Shown one piece after another: positions 49,700 through 62,132 of a DNA stretch of 64,000 nt (position 1 is the stretch's first letter; each line of letters starts with the position of its first letter). The DNA lies in assembly GCF_021991875.1 (NCBI RefSeq), contig NZ_JAHLKR010000019.1, forward strand, positions 124,001-188,000, written 5' to 3'. The translations under genes and the position numbers were made by a program. The notes under the pieces were generated by a model. It did not search any database. It saw nothing but the letters and a program-made list of their open reading frames with translations, and was not told the DNA's origin. The stretch is from Mycetohabitans sp. B8 (GTDB lineage: Bacteria; Pseudomonadota; Gammaproteobacteria; Burkholderiales; Burkholderiaceae).

Positions 49700-49978
49700 A
49701 AGACTTGCTCACGTACCGCGATAGAAACGCGAACAGCCGCGGGTCCAGGTCGCCCTGCGCCACCGGCCGCTCATAGGCCTGGACGGCGGTAAAGCACGAC
49801 ACACCCTTGTCCAGCACAAGCTTGCGGATCGAAGGCATGCGCATCCCAGGCCGGAACACGCGCTCGTCGATCCGGCGCCCGACCCCACATCACCCACTGC
49901 TCCACCAACGTGAGTTGCGTCGAATCAACCGGAGCAGGTATCTTATCGGACGGGTTGATGGCAATGCCTTCCATCATG
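49700..49978 (-). pseudogene. MocR/GntR-type regulator, N-terminal HTH fragment
   Basis: From ATG 49978 the minus strand reads SDKIPAPVDSTQLTLVEQ, then after a frameshift near 49890 continues as IDERVFRPGMRMPSIRKLVL, DKGVSCFTAVQAYERPVAQG and DLDPR, the GntR winged helix of MocR-type regulators, ending at a stop near 49701. The PLP-dependent half does not follow on this strand; it lies on the other strand at 49995-50295. Confidence 0.7.
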
Positions 49979-49994
49979 AGTCTGCGAACTGTAC

Positions 49995-50295
49995 TGCACG
50001 GCATCTCATACAGGTGCCCCGCGACAACGGCTTGATCCCAGAGGCACTCGACACCGGGATCACCCAGCGCGCACGCCTGCTGTACAGCCAGCCGAACTTC
50101 TCGAACCCAACCGGGCGGTGCTTGCCGCCGGAGCGCCGCCGCGCGCTCGCGCAATAAGGGAGCGTGCCCGGCGCACCGTGCTATGCGAACGATGTACGGC
50201 GCGACACGTTACGATTGCCGTTCGTGACTGTGCCGCCCGCACAGATCGACGAGGGCGTTGCGTGCCTGGCCACGCTGATCCGGACCCAGGCCTGA
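49995..50295 (+). pseudogene. MocR-type regulator, aminotransferase-domain fragments, inverted
   Basis: The plus strand reads VPRDNGLIPEALDTGITQ then LLYSQPNFSNPTGRCLPPER, the fold-type I aminotransferase core of MocR proteins, stopping at 50157. Further on LRLPFVTVPPAQIDEGVACL then LATLIRTQA and a stop at 50293-50295 is the C-terminus. The fragments point opposite to the HTH fragment at 49700-49978, so the gene appears broken by an inversion with deletions. The PLP lysine region was not found. Confidence 0.7.
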
Positions 50296-50346
50296 TCCAG
50301 CCCGGCTGGTCTCGCCCCTTGTATTTTTCTACCCTTTGGAGTCCCC

Positions 50347-50805
50347 ATGTCGAATATATACGATCAACTGAAGGCGCTCGGCATCGAGCTACCGGCGCTC
50401 GGCGCACCGGCGGCCGCTTACGTGATGAGTGCACAGGCAGGCAAGACGGTGTTTCTGTCCGGCCATATCGCTAAAAGAAATGGACAGGTCTGGGCCGGCA
50501 AGCTCGGTGACACGATCGGCACGGAAGAAGGACAACAGGCGGCGCGCAGCATCGCCATCGATCTGATTGCGACACTGCACGCGCACGTGGGCGACCTGAA
50601 CCGCGTCAAGCGCATTGTTAAGGTCATGAGCCTGGTCAATTCGACACCGGACTTCACCGAGCAGCACTTGGTGACGAACGGGGCGTCGGAGCTATTCGTA
50701 GCGGTGTTCGGTGAACGCGGCAAGCATGCCCGCTCAGCGTTCGGCGTCGCGCAGATTCCGCTAGGTGCCTGCGTGGAAATTGAACTGATCGCCGAAGTCG
50801 AATAA
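50347..50805 (+). CDS. RidA family protein
   Basis: A 152-residue Rid (YjgF/UK114) protein; family members hydrolyse reactive enamine/imine intermediates. Marks: VFLSGHIAKRNGQVWAGKLG, NRVKRIVKVMSLVNSTPDF, and the C-terminal ARSAFGVAQIPLGACVEIE that contains the conserved Arg. The start has no close AGGAGG but GGAG lies 8 bases upstream (TTTGGAGTCCCC). It lies just after the MocR remnants; in relatives the regulator may have controlled or lain beside this gene. Confidence 0.9.
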   Translation: MSNIYDQLKALGIELPALGAPAAAYVMSAQAGKTVFLSGHIAKRNGQVWAGKLGDTIGTEEGQQAARSIAIDLIATLHAHVGDLNRVKRIVKVMSLVNSTPDFTEQHLVTNGASELFVAVFGERGKHARSAFGVAQIPLGACVEIELIAEVE

Positions 50806-51287
50806 CGGCATCCGCGCCCCGCCCCACGGCGCGCCGTTTCTTTTCCAGTACTTGGAGCAGCCCACGACAACGCAACGATTCGAATAGGTCAATCACGAAA
50901 CGGGGACAACGCGTGATCCTGACGCGCGATGGCGGGGCGCGTCAAGAATGTGGGGCGCGAACCGCGGATCGGCAGCAATGCGCTAACGGCCATAGATCGA
51001 ACTTTCTAGGCACGATTCAGCCGACTTCAGACAGATTTCTTACACATCCGGAGTAGGCGTCGTAGGCGTGCCGCCATTCTTCCCGCATAATCTGCTGGCG
51101 TCACAGGCAGCATCTGGGCGTTGTGCGTAGACCCAAGGTCGAGTCGTTTTGCGCGCGGCGCTGTTTTGGTCACCATCGTTTGAGCGCCCGCGCGGCACGG
51201 CCTTTGGCGGTTCTGTATCACGCCCCGCCATCGCATTGGACACGCCCACCGCACGGGGATATTTACCTCCTATCACGGCCTGGCTCC
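50806..51287. other. Intergenic region upstream of the GGDEF-EAL gene
   Basis: About 480 bases. A minus-strand frame at 51027-51254 and the extension of the GGDEF frame to 51123 are open but show no homology. The stretch should hold the promoter for the GGDEF-EAL gene; no certain elements. Confidence 0.35.
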
Positions 51288-53636
51288 ATGACTCTTCCGC
51301 TGACTTCCTCGGCACGCGAAGCGCGTTTGCGTCGTGACGCGGCGGTGTCCAGGCAGCGCTCTGTGTGGATCATCCCGTTTCTCGGATTACTGGTGCTGCT
51401 CCTGCTGTGGGGGGTAATCTATACGCGGCTGCAAGTCGAGCGGGACAATGCCCAGCGCGAAGCCACAGCCTCGGCCGCGCTGCTGTCCGCGGCTTTCGAA
51501 CAGCATACGGTCAAGGCCATTCACCAGGTCGACCAGATCACCCGCTTCGTCAAATACGAATTCGAGAAGTCGCCGCAGCGCTTTAGCTTGGCCAGCACGA
51601 TCGAGAAGGGCGTGATTCAGAGCGACACACTGATCCAGGTGTCGCTGGTCGATGAGCATGGCTACCTGATCGCCAATACGGAGGATTCACGGCCCAAGCC
51701 GCTGAACCTGTCCGACCGTGAGCATTTTCAGGTCCATAAGCACGAGACGTTCGACCAGTTGTATATCAGCAAGCCGGTACTGGGTCGCGTATCGCACCAA
51801 TGGACGTTGCAACTCACGCGCCGACTCAACCATCGCGACGGCTCGTTCGCGGGCGTGGTCGTAGTGTCGGAAGATCCGAGCTATTTCACCAATGACTTCT
51901 ATAACAGCGCGGCAATCGGCCGCAACGGCGTGATATCGGTAATCGCTGACACCGGCGCGGTGCTGGCGCGCCGCACTGGCAACACGCTGAACGCACCCGG
52001 CGCGTTTTCCGCGACCGGCAGCTATCCGCTGTCCGAGCATGTGTCCGGCACGTACCGCGACCCAATCGATGGTGTGATGCGCATCGTATCGTACCGCCAC
52101 ATCGACGGCTATCCGCTCGGCGTCATGGTTGGCCTGTCGCAAAAGGAAGAGTTCGCCGACTACGAACACACCCGCAATATCTATCTGTTGATGGCCGGTT
52201 GTATTTCGATCGCGGTCCTCGGCTTCTTCGGCGTGGCCACGGGCTTGGTCCGCAAGCTGCTCGGCCGCGAGCGCGAGATGACGCACCTAGTCGAGTATGA
52301 CTTGCTGACCGGCTTGCCAAACCGCTACCAGACGCTGCAGATTCTGCGCACCGAAGTCTCGCAGCCGGCAAACGTTGGCCGGCTCGCGTTGCTGTTCATC
52401 GATTTGGACAATTTCAAGACGGTTAACGATACGCTCGGGCACAACGCCGGCGACATCGTGCTGCAAATGACATCGACACGGCTCGCGCAGACGGTCGATG
52501 GCAACGGAATCCTCGCGCGCATCGGCGGCGACGAGTTCGTTGTGATCGTCAAGGAGGATCACGCTGAACCGAAGGCGGTTCAGTTGGCCGAGGCGATTGC
52601 CGGCAGTTTCATGAGGCCGTTCGACGTGCGCGGCAGCTCATTCGTGCTGCACGCTAGCATCGGCATCGCGCTGCTCTCCAGTACCCACGAAAGCGAGATC
52701 GATTTGCTGAAAAAGGCCGACCTGGCGATGTACAGCGCCAAGGATGCCGGCCGCGGATGCTATCAGTTCTATTCGCCGCAACTCGCGCACCGTGCTGACC
52801 ATTTGATGAAATGGGAGCAGCAACTGCGCGTCGCGCTTGCCGAGGGACAGTTGTTCCTCGCCTACCAGCCCAAAATCGACTTGACGCGCCGCTGCATCAC
52901 CGGCTTCGAGGCACTGCTGCGTTGGAACCACCCGCAGCATGGCGAGATCACCGCAAGCGAGTTCATCACAATTGCCGAGTCCACCGGCCTGGTCGTGCCG
53001 ATCGGCGAATACGTAATCGACAGCGCGTGCCAGCAACTCGCGCAATGGACCTCGCTCGGCTACGACACGCTGTCGCTGGCCATCAACATCTCGGCCGTTC
53101 AGTTCTGGCGCGGCGACGTGTTTGAGACCGTGGAGCGGGCATTAGACCTCTACAATTTGCCTGCAAGGCGCATCGAACTCGAGATCACGGAAACGGCGAT
53201 GATAGAGTATCCCGAAATCGTGTCGGAAAAGGTCGCCGCGCTCAAGCGGCTGGGCGTGCGCATTGCACTGGACGACTTCGGCACCGGTTATTCGTCGCTG
53301 TCCTACTTGAATCGTTTTGCCGTCGACACACTCAAGATTGACCGCTCGTTCGTTCAAGCCATTCCCGCGGACCGCAATGTCTGCGTCATGGTGTCGGCAA
53401 TCGTCAATCTGGCCCGCTCACTAGGGTTGACCGTGGTCGTTGAAGGCACGGAAACTGAAGAGCAAATCGCATGGCTGTCGGGACTGGGCAACATCGAGGT
53501 ACAGGGCTTCCTGTTCTCGCGCCCCGTGCCGCCCGACGAGGTGCCTGCGCTGCTCGAGCGCTTCGGAGTTTGTTCACTTCCTAAACCAGGAGGCGTCGCA
53601 GCAACGCACGCCGCGCAACCACGTGTGTCCGCTTGA
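51288..53636 (+). CDS. Membrane sensor with dCache, GGDEF and EAL domains
   Basis: A 782-residue signalling protein for cyclic di-GMP. Order: TM helix near 24-44 (WIIPFLGLLVLLLLWGVIY), an extracytoplasmic dCache-like sensor to about 300, a second TM near 300-325 (YLLMAGCISIAVLGFFGVAT), then the GGDEF domain with an intact GGDEF in RIGGDEFVVIV, and the EAL domain with FEALLRW. Key EAL features such as LDDFGTGYSSLSYL and LKIDRSFV are present. Both motifs look active; no canonical RxxD inhibitory site is seen just before GGDEF. ATG 51288 was preferred because the upstream frame is not homologous. Confidence 0.92.
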   Translation: MTLPLTSSAREARLRRDAAVSRQRSVWIIPFLGLLVLLLLWGVIYTRLQVERDNAQREATASAALLSAAFEQHTVKAIHQVDQITRFVKYEFEKSPQRFSLASTIEKGVIQSDTLIQVSLVDEHGYLIANTEDSRPKPLNLSDREHFQVHKHETFDQLYISKPVLGRVSHQWTLQLTRRLNHRDGSFAGVVVVSEDPSYFTNDFYNSAAIGRNGVISVIADTGAVLARRTGNTLNAPGAFSATGSYPLSEHVSGTYRDPIDGVMRIVSYRHIDGYPLGVMVGLSQKEEFADYEHTRNIYLLMAGCISIAVLGFFGVATGLVRKLLGREREMTHLVEYDLLTGLPNRYQTLQILRTEVSQPANVGRLALLFIDLDNFKTVNDTLGHNAGDIVLQMTSTRLAQTVDGNGILARIGGDEFVVIVKEDHAEPKAVQLAEAIAGSFMRPFDVRGSSFVLHASIGIALLSSTHESEIDLLKKADLAMYSAKDAGRGCYQFYSPQLAHRADHLMKWEQQLRVALAEGQLFLAYQPKIDLTRRCITGFEALLRWNHPQHGEITASEFITIAESTGLVVPIGEYVIDSACQQLAQWTSLGYDTLSLAINISAVQFWRGDVFETVERALDLYNLPARRIELEITETAMIEYPEIVSEKVAALKRLGVRIALDDFGTGYSSLSYLNRFAVDTLKIDRSFVQAIPADRNVCVMVSAIVNLARSLGLTVVVEGTETEEQIAWLSGLGNIEVQGFLFSRPVPPDEVPALLERFGVCSLPKPGGVAATHAAQPRVSA

Positions 53637-53646
53637 ATCTCGTGCC

Positions 53647-54951
53647 GTGCCACAGAATCGATCTCATCTTCCGTCCGTCGTCTCCCCACCGGCCACGCCG
53701 GCGCCTTCGTCTGCCACCGGCGTTGACGGCGGAGCGCATCAGCCGCAGGCGGTGCAGAATGCGCCATCCCGCCAAGAGCCATTATGGTCGCTGCTGCTGG
53801 TCATCGCCGGGCTGTCATCCGTTTCATGGGGCGGGTTGTCACTGATCGCGCAACTGGAGCGTCATTATGTCGAGCGCAAGCAACTGTTTAACCGGCTCGA
53901 CTATCTGAATCTGGTCGCGCTGGCCTGGCTGATTCCCGGGCCGGTCGGCTGCAATGTCGCAGTCCAGATCGGTGCCGCCTTACGGGGCTGGCGGGGCGCG
54001 TGGATGGCCGGTCTTGGCAGCGTACTGCCCTTCGCGATCGTGATGACTGTGCTGGCGATGTTCTATCGCACGCCGACCGTGGCGTCGCTCGCGTCGCAAT
54101 CGCTGGTCACGCATTTCAGCGTCGTACTGGCATCGTTGATCGGCATGACTTGGATCAAGCAAGTGCGCACCCTGGTACAACGCCCGATCGACTGGGCCAC
54201 GGCTATCGTGGCCAGCCTCACGCTGCTGTTCCTACATAGCCCGGCGGTCTATGTCGCGCTGCTTGGCGCCGCGTTCCTCCTAGGTTGGCTCACGAGCTCG
54301 GCGTCCGAGCAGCAGGCGAAATCCGCATTCGTGCTGCGCCGCGCCGACTCACTGCTACTAGCCTTGCTCGCCATGCTGCTCGGACTGTATGCATTGCCAC
54401 TGCCGCTGCCACTGCCATCGAGCAGCGCCATGCTGTTGCTGTGGCCACGGCTAGCCGGTGCAGGCCTTACGCTGTTCGGCGGCGGATTCTCGGCGCTGCC
54501 GGTATTGAAGACGTTGTTCGTGCCGCCGATCTTAGATATCTCCGACAGCGAATTCACGTTCGTCTTCGCACTTTCGCCGGTCTCGCCCGGTCCGTTGTTA
54601 AACGTGGTACCGTTCTTCGGGTATCTGGTTGGACACATCCCCGGCGCGCTGCTCGCCACCCTTTCGGTATTCGTGCCATCGGCAACGCTGGTGGTCATTG
54701 CGCAGCGCAACTTGAAGTTGCTCGAATCACATCCGCGTTTCAAGTCCGCGATGGGGATGTTGCGCGTGGCGACCACGGCATTTCTCATATCGGCCGTCGC
54801 CAAGATCGTCTGGCAAATACCCATGGAGCCGATCTACGCGGTCACCGCCACGTTCGCGCTCACGTGCTTCTGGCGTGCCAAGCTACCGGTCTATGCGGTG
54901 TACGCGACCGTGGCAATCATCTACACGCTGGTCCGTTGGCAAACCGCGTAA
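53647..54951 (+). CDS. Chromate transporter family (CHR) membrane protein
   Basis: A 434-residue hydrophobic protein with two CHR halves. The first shows WSLLLVIAGLSSVSWGGLSL, YLNLVALAWLIPGPVGCNVA and IGAALRGWRGAW; the second has TLFGGGFSALPVLKTLF and SPVSPGPLLNVVPFFGYLV. About ten membrane segments are seen. Chromate efflux by anion exchange is the family role, but substrate is not proven. A 40-residue polar leader precedes the first helix. The start is uncertain: GTG 53647, 11 bases after the GGDEF-EAL stop. Confidence 0.85.
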   Translation: MPQNRSHLPSVVSPPATPAPSSATGVDGGAHQPQAVQNAPSRQEPLWSLLLVIAGLSSVSWGGLSLIAQLERHYVERKQLFNRLDYLNLVALAWLIPGPVGCNVAVQIGAALRGWRGAWMAGLGSVLPFAIVMTVLAMFYRTPTVASLASQSLVTHFSVVLASLIGMTWIKQVRTLVQRPIDWATAIVASLTLLFLHSPAVYVALLGAAFLLGWLTSSASEQQAKSAFVLRRADSLLLALLAMLLGLYALPLPLPLPSSSAMLLLWPRLAGAGLTLFGGGFSALPVLKTLFVPPILDISDSEFTFVFALSPVSPGPLLNVVPFFGYLVGHIPGALLATLSVFVPSATLVVIAQRNLKLLESHPRFKSAMGMLRVATTAFLISAVAKIVWQIPMEPIYAVTATFALTCFWRAKLPVYAVYATVAIIYTLVRWQTA

Positions 54952-54960
54952 CGGCCGCGG

Positions 54961-55416
54961 TCAGAAACGCCCGATCACGCCCAGCGCCATGGCCACCACA
55001 CCGAGCGCGAGGTTGACCGCCACCAGCCGGCGCAGGGCCGCGACGACGCAGGCGCCGTCCGGCCAGTTCTGTGCTTGGACCGCGCGCCGCAGCCGCGGAT
55101 ACAACACGAAGCGGATGTGGCCGAACAGTAGCATCATCAGCACACCGATCGCGGCCATCGCGTGCATCGGCCCGTTCGTCTGCATGCCGCCCAGCGTCAT
55201 CCACATGAATATCCCAGTGGCCAGAATCACGACGATCGCCGCCGTGACCAGCCGAAAGAACCGGCCAAACACCGAATCAAGCAACGGCAGGCGCAATTGC
55301 GGCGACACGTCGGACAACGCCGGGCGCAGGCAAAATTGCATAAACGTCATGCCACCGACCCATGTCACCACTGCGGCAATGTGCAGAAACATCGCCACCT
55401 CCAACACTTTTAACAC
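54961..55416 (-). CDS. CopD-like small membrane protein
   Basis: A 151-residue protein with four hydrophobic helices: FLHIAAVVTWVGGMTFMQFC, AAIVVILATGIFMWMTLGG, MHAMAAIGVLMMLLFGHI and VAVNLALGVVAMALGVIG. The HIAAVVTWVGGM start resembles the CopD/DUF2269-like family in which the conserved His and Trp-X-Gly-Gly mark the first helix. A metal-related role is unproven. GTG 55416 has GGAGGA 7 bases upstream, much stronger than the later ATG. It lies 20 bases after the parC stop. Confidence 0.8.
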   Translation of the reverse strand: MLKVLEVAMFLHIAAVVTWVGGMTFMQFCLRPALSDVSPQLRLPLLDSVFGRFFRLVTAAIVVILATGIFMWMTLGGMQTNGPMHAMAAIGVLMMLLFGHIRFVLYPRLRRAVQAQNWPDGACVVAALRRLVAVNLALGVVAMALGVIGRF

Positions 55417-55435
55417 GCTCGTTCCTCCCTGATTC

Positions 55436-57772
55436 TCATGCCGGCTGCCCGGGCAACACTGGGCGCATGCCCGCCACCTTGAACTTGATCGCCGGCGACT
55501 TGCCACGACGCGCACGCTTGCCGACGTAGGGCGCGAGCGCCCCGCCAACCAGTATCTGCTGCTGCGGCTTGCCGCTCCGCCCCGCGCCACTGAGCACCAG
55601 CCCCGCCTGGCCGATCGCCAGCGCCTGGAGCAACTGCTCGTTGCCGTCCAGGCCAATCAATGTCACGCCACGTCCGCCGCTGGACAACATCTTCATTTCG
55701 TCCAGCCCGAACACCAGCAAACGTGTCTCGTCCTTCGCGCCGAGTGCCAAGCATGCGACCTGCGACGCATCCGACCACACGGGCATCGGCGCGAGCGGCC
55801 GCGCGCCGGCATCGATCGTCATGAACGACTTGCCGGCCTTCACGCGGCTAATCATGTCGCCGATCCGTGCGATAAAACCGAAGCCGTTGCTCGACGCGAG
55901 CAGCAACGGCTGCTCCAGCGGTGCAGCAAAATAGTGCATCAGATGAGTGCCGGCCTCCAACTCGATCAACGACGTGACCGGAACGCCATCACCACGCCCG
56001 CCCGGCAGCGCCGCGACCGGCACCGAATATACGCGGCCATTGCTGCCCCACGCCACCAGCGTATCAGGCGTGCGGCATTGGAACGCGGCATACAAACTGT
56101 CGCCAGCCTTGAACGTGAAGCCTGCTGCCTCCAGCCCGTGTCCCTTCAGCGCACGGACCCAGCCGCGCTGCGAGACGACGACCGTCACCGGCTCGTCGAC
56201 GATCCGCGCCTCGAACGTCGCGCGCTTGTCCTGCTGGATCAGCGTGCGGCGCGCATCGCCAAACTGCTTCGCATCGGCTTCAATTTCCTTGATGATCAGC
56301 CGTTTCATCGCCACTTCGCTGCCCAGCAGTTCCTCGAGCCGGGTCTTTTCGTCGCGCAGCTCGCCCAACTCCTTCTCGATCTTGATCTTTTCCAGTCGCG
56401 CCAATTGGCGCAAACGGATTTCGAGAATGTCGTCCGCCTGCCGCTGTGAGAGCCCAAAGGCCGCGATGAGCGCCGCCTTCGGTTCGTCCGACTCGCGAAT
56501 GATCCGGATCACTTCGTCCAGATTCAGAAAGACGATCATCCGGCCTTCCAGGATATGGATCCGATCCTGCACCTTGGAGAGCCTGAACCGCGTACGCCTC
56601 GTCACGGTCGCGAAGCGGTAACCGATCCATTCGCGCAGGATCTCGCCTAATCCCTTTTGCCGCGGCCGGCCATCGGCGCCGATCATCACCAAGTTGATCG
56701 GCGCGCTGGATTCCAAACTCGTGTACGCGAGCAACGTATTGACGAACTCGGTCTGGTCGATGCGGCTGGACTTCGGCTCGAACACGAGCCGCACCGGCGA
56801 GTCCTTGCCAGACTCGTCGCGCACCGCGTCGAGCAGCGCGAGTAGGCTCTGCTTGGTCTGTAGTTGCTCCGGCGTCAACGTCTTCTTACCAAGCTTGACC
56901 TTCGGGTTGGTCAACTCCTCGATTTCCTCCAGCACCTTCTGCGACGACGTGCCGGGCGGCAGCTCCGTGATCACCAGTTGCCACTGCCCGCGCGCCAACT
57001 CCTCGATCTTCCAGCGCGCGCGCACCTTCAGGCTGCCACGGCCGGTTTCATATGCCGCGGAAATCTCCGCCGGACTGGAGATGACCTGGCCTCCCCCCGG
57101 AAAGTCCGGGCCCGGCATCCGCGCCATCAGCGCGGCGTGATCCAGGCTCGGGTTGCGGATCAGTTCAATCGCTGCTTGCGTGACCTCACGCAGGTTGTGC
57201 GGTGGAATCTCAGTGGCCATGCCCACCGCAATGCCCGATGCGCCGTTGAGCAGCACGAACGGCAAGCGTACCGGCAACGACTTGGGCTCCTCAAACGAGC
57301 CGTCGTAGTTTGGAATGAAGTCGACGGTGCCTTGATCGATTTCATCGAGCAGCAGCCGTGCGATCGGCGTGAGCCTCGCTTCGGTATAGCGCATCGCCGC
57401 GGCGCCGTCGCCGTCGCGCGAGCCAAAGTTGCCCTGCCCGTCGATCAGCGGGTAGCGCATCGAGAAGTCCTGCGCCAGCCGCACCAGCGCCTCATACGCG
57501 GATGAATCACCATGCGGGTGGTATTTACCGAGCACATCGCCAACCACGCGCGCCGACTTGACCGGCTTCGCGTCGGCCGCCAACCCCATTTCGTGCATCG
57601 CATACAGGATGCGACGTTGCACCGGCTTCTGGCCATCGGTCACATCGGGCAGCGCACGACTCTTGACCACCGACACCGCATAGTCGAGGTAGGCGCGCTC
57701 GGCGTAGTCGCCCAGCGTCAGGTACTCGCCGTCGGGAGGCGGCGAAAAATCCAATTCCAGTTCTTCACTCAT
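55436..57772 (-). CDS. parC: DNA topoisomerase IV subunit A
   Basis: Decatenates daughter chromosomes together with ParE. The 778-residue protein has [19 protein letters not shown], the quinolone-region [12 protein letters not shown] (Ser90/Glu94 like the wild-type E. coli Ser80/Glu84 pair), and [10 protein letters not shown] with catalytic Tyr129. The C-terminal beta-propeller is shorter than that of GyrA. It shares a direction with parE, which ends 78 bases upstream. Confidence 0.97.
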   Translation of the reverse strand: MSEELELDFSPPPDGEYLTLGDYAERAYLDYAVSVVKSRALPDVTDGQKPVQRRILYAMHEMGLAADAKPVKSARVVGDVLGKYHPHGDSSAYEALVRLAQDFSMRYPLIDGQGNFGSRDGDGAAAMRYTEARLTPIARLLLDEIDQGTVDFIPNYDGSFEEPKSLPVRLPFVLLNGASGIAVGMATEIPPHNLREVTQAAIELIRNPSLDHAALMARMPGPDFPGGGQVISSPAEISAAYETGRGSLKVRARWKIEELARGQWQLVITELPPGTSSQKVLEEIEELTNPKVKLGKKTLTPEQLQTKQSLLALLDAVRDESGKDSPVRLVFEPKSSRIDQTEFVNTLLAYTSLESSAPINLVMIGADGRPRQKGLGEILREWIGYRFATVTRRTRFRLSKVQDRIHILEGRMIVFLNLDEVIRIIRESDEPKAALIAAFGLSQRQADDILEIRLRQLARLEKIKIEKELGELRDEKTRLEELLGSEVAMKRLIIKEIEADAKQFGDARRTLIQQDKRATFEARIVDEPVTVVVSQRGWVRALKGHGLEAAGFTFKAGDSLYAAFQCRTPDTLVAWGSNGRVYSVPVAALPGGRGDGVPVTSLIELEAGTHLMHYFAAPLEQPLLLASSNGFGFIARIGDMISRVKAGKSFMTIDAGARPLAPMPVWSDASQVACLALGAKDETRLLVFGLDEMKMLSSGGRGVTLIGLDGNEQLLQALAIGQAGLVLSGAGRSGKPQQQILVGGALAPYVGKRARRGKSPAIKFKVAGMRPVLPGQPA

Positions 57773-57850
57773 CGGGTGACAGCCTCAAATTCAAGTCCAG
57801 CGGGCATCGCGCGCAGCGGCCCCTAGCAGCATCGCACGTCGCACCCTGCG

Positions 57851-59839
<1,989 letters not shown>

Positions 59840-59989
59840 GTTCCGATAAATTCCGCCGTTGTCCACAGTTGTTGTGGACAAACGCGTGGACAATTCGTTG
59901 AGTTCTTGAAAAAGCCCTGCCGAAACAACTCGCTCGTCACGATGCCCGCGAATCGTGCGTGCTGCCGGCAGCCGGGGTGGGAACGGGCG

Positions 59990-61963
59990 CTATTTTACCG
60001 GCTTGCGCTTGGCCTCCAGCATCTCCCAGCGCTCGAGCGCGGCCAACAGTTCGTCGTCGATCGCCGCATAGCGCTCGGTGAGCCGCGTGCCTTCGGCCGG
60101 ATCTGTCACAAAGATCGACCCGTCTTCCAGCCGCGCACTGATGGACTGCTGCTCCGCCTCGAGCTGCGTAATCCGCTCCGGCAACGCATCCAGCTCGCGC
60201 TGCTCGTTGAACGTCAGCTTGACGCTGCGCTTGTCGTTGCGCCCCGAGGCGGCGCTGGGCGCGTCATGCAATGCACCGTCGCCTCTCGGTGCAGCCGGGA
60301 TGTTCGCGGCGACCTTCGCCGGCGGCGCGGCACTGGCTTGAGCCCGTGCATCGGCGCGCGCCTTCTGCGTCTGCCAGTCCGAGAAACCGCCAACGTACTC
60401 GCGCCACTGACCGTTTCCTTCCGCCGCGATCACCGACGTAACCACGTTGTCCAGGAACGTGCGATCGTGACTCACAAGCAGCACCGTGCCGTCATAGTCG
60501 GTCAACAACTCCTCGAGCAGCTCGAGTGTCGGGATGTCCAGGTCGTTGGTCGGCTCGTCCAATACCAACACATTCGCAGGCCGTGCGAACAATCGCGCCA
60601 GCAACAGCCGATTGCGCTCGCCGCCAGACAATGACTTGACTGGCGAGCGCGCGCGTTCTGGCGAAAACAGGAAGTCGCCCAGGTAGCTCATCACATGCTT
60701 GCGGGCGCCGTTGATCTCCACCCAGTCGCTGCCCGGGCTAATCGTGTCCGCAAGGCTGCGCTCCGGGTCCAACTGCGCGCGCATTTGGTCAAAGTATGCA
60801 ATCTGCAGATTCGTGCCGGTGCGCATCCGACCTTCGTCCGGTGCAATCTCGCCGAGCATGAGCTTGAGCAACGTGGTCTTGCCCGCGCCGTTCGGACCGA
60901 CGAAGCCAATTTTGTCACCGCGCATCACGGTGGTCGAAAAACACGCGACGACCGTTTGCTCACCGTAGCACTTAGTCACGTCGGTGAGCTCGGCGACGAT
61001 CTTGCCGGACTTGTCGGCCTGGCTCACGTCAAGGCGCACGTTGCCCTGCACATTGCGCCGCTGTGCGCGCTCATTGCGCATCTGCACGAGGCGCGCGATG
61101 CGCCCGACGCTGCGCGTGCGACGCGCCTCGACGCCCTTGCGGATCCAAATCTCCTCCTGGGCGAGCAACTTGTCAAACTTCGCGTTCTCGACGGCTTGCA
61201 CTTCGAGTTGCTGCGCCTTGCGGGTCTGATAGGCCGAGAAATTGCCCGGGTATGACAACAAGCGCCCGCGATCGAGTTCGACGATACGGGTCGCGACGCG
61301 ATCGAGGAACGCGCGATCGTGCGTGATGAACAACACGCTGCCGCGCAGCGACAACAACAGTTCCTCGAGCCAGCGTATCGAATCAAAATCAAGATGGTTG
61401 GTCGGCTCGTCCAGCAGTAGCACATCGGGCTGCGTCACCAGCGCGCGTGCCAGCGCAACGCGCTTGAGTAGGCCGCCAGAAAGTTGATCCACCCGCGCGT
61501 CGCCCTCCAAACCCAATTGGGCGAGCGTAGTCGCGACCCGGGTGCGCCACGCCCATCCGTCATGCGCGTCCAGCGCACCCTGCAGCGCATTCATGCGCGT
61601 TAGCAACGCGTCATGTGACGAGCCCTCGGGCGTATCGGCTAGCGCGTGCGCAACGTGGTCATACTCGTCGAGCAGCACCCGGGTATGCTCCAGCCCCGCG
61701 GCCACCGCATCGAACACGTGCATGCCGGGGTCGAAGACCGGCTCTTGTGGCACGTAGACGGTAGTGAGCGCCTGCGTGCGAGTGATCAAGCCGTCGTCGG
61801 GCTTGGTCAGACCGGCGACGATTTTCAGCAACGATGACTTGCCCGCACCGTTGCGGCCGATCAGGCCCACCCGCTCGCCCGGCTCAATCGAAAAGTCCGC
61901 GTGGTCGAGCAGCGCGACATGGCCGAACGCGAGTTGCGCGCCGGTGATAGAAAACAGCGACAT
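59990..61963 (-). CDS. uup: ABC-F ATPase Uup
   Basis: A cytosolic ABC-F protein with two nucleotide-binding domains and no membrane part; family members act on ribosomes, and Uup also affects transposon excision and branched DNA. Walker A sites are GRNGAGKSS (about 36-44) and GPNGAGKTT; signatures are LSGGLLKRVALARAL and LSGGERNRLLLARL; Walker B are LLLDEPTNHLDF and LVLDEPTNDLDI. The last 90 residues form a coiled-coil (ELDALPERITQLEAEQ, ERWEMLEAK) that in E. coli Uup binds DNA. ATG 61963 starts MSLFSITGAQLAFGHV. Confidence 0.95.
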   Translation of the reverse strand: MSLFSITGAQLAFGHVALLDHADFSIEPGERVGLIGRNGAGKSSLLKIVAGLTKPDDGLITRTQALTTVYVPQEPVFDPGMHVFDAVAAGLEHTRVLLDEYDHVAHALADTPEGSSHDALLTRMNALQGALDAHDGWAWRTRVATTLAQLGLEGDARVDQLSGGLLKRVALARALVTQPDVLLLDEPTNHLDFDSIRWLEELLLSLRGSVLFITHDRAFLDRVATRIVELDRGRLLSYPGNFSAYQTRKAQQLEVQAVENAKFDKLLAQEEIWIRKGVEARRTRSVGRIARLVQMRNERAQRRNVQGNVRLDVSQADKSGKIVAELTDVTKCYGEQTVVACFSTTVMRGDKIGFVGPNGAGKTTLLKLMLGEIAPDEGRMRTGTNLQIAYFDQMRAQLDPERSLADTISPGSDWVEINGARKHVMSYLGDFLFSPERARSPVKSLSGGERNRLLLARLFARPANVLVLDEPTNDLDIPTLELLEELLTDYDGTVLLVSHDRTFLDNVVTSVIAAEGNGQWREYVGGFSDWQTQKARADARAQASAAPPAKVAANIPAAPRGDGALHDAPSAASGRNDKRSVKLTFNEQRELDALPERITQLEAEQQSISARLEDGSIFVTDPAEGTRLTERYAAIDDELLAALERWEMLEAKRKPVK

Positions 61964-62132
61964 CGGGTCGGGAAAAGGACAGGAAAACACCCATTGTACC
62001 GGCCAGACGCGCGCCACCGCGCATGGACCCGCATCGGTCGAATGGCCGATGCGGGTCCACGCCATGCGTTACGCTAACAGCGTGGCTTTCCGAGCAGACC
62101 GGAAAGGGCCAAAAGTTGCAGTCGTGCCTGAC

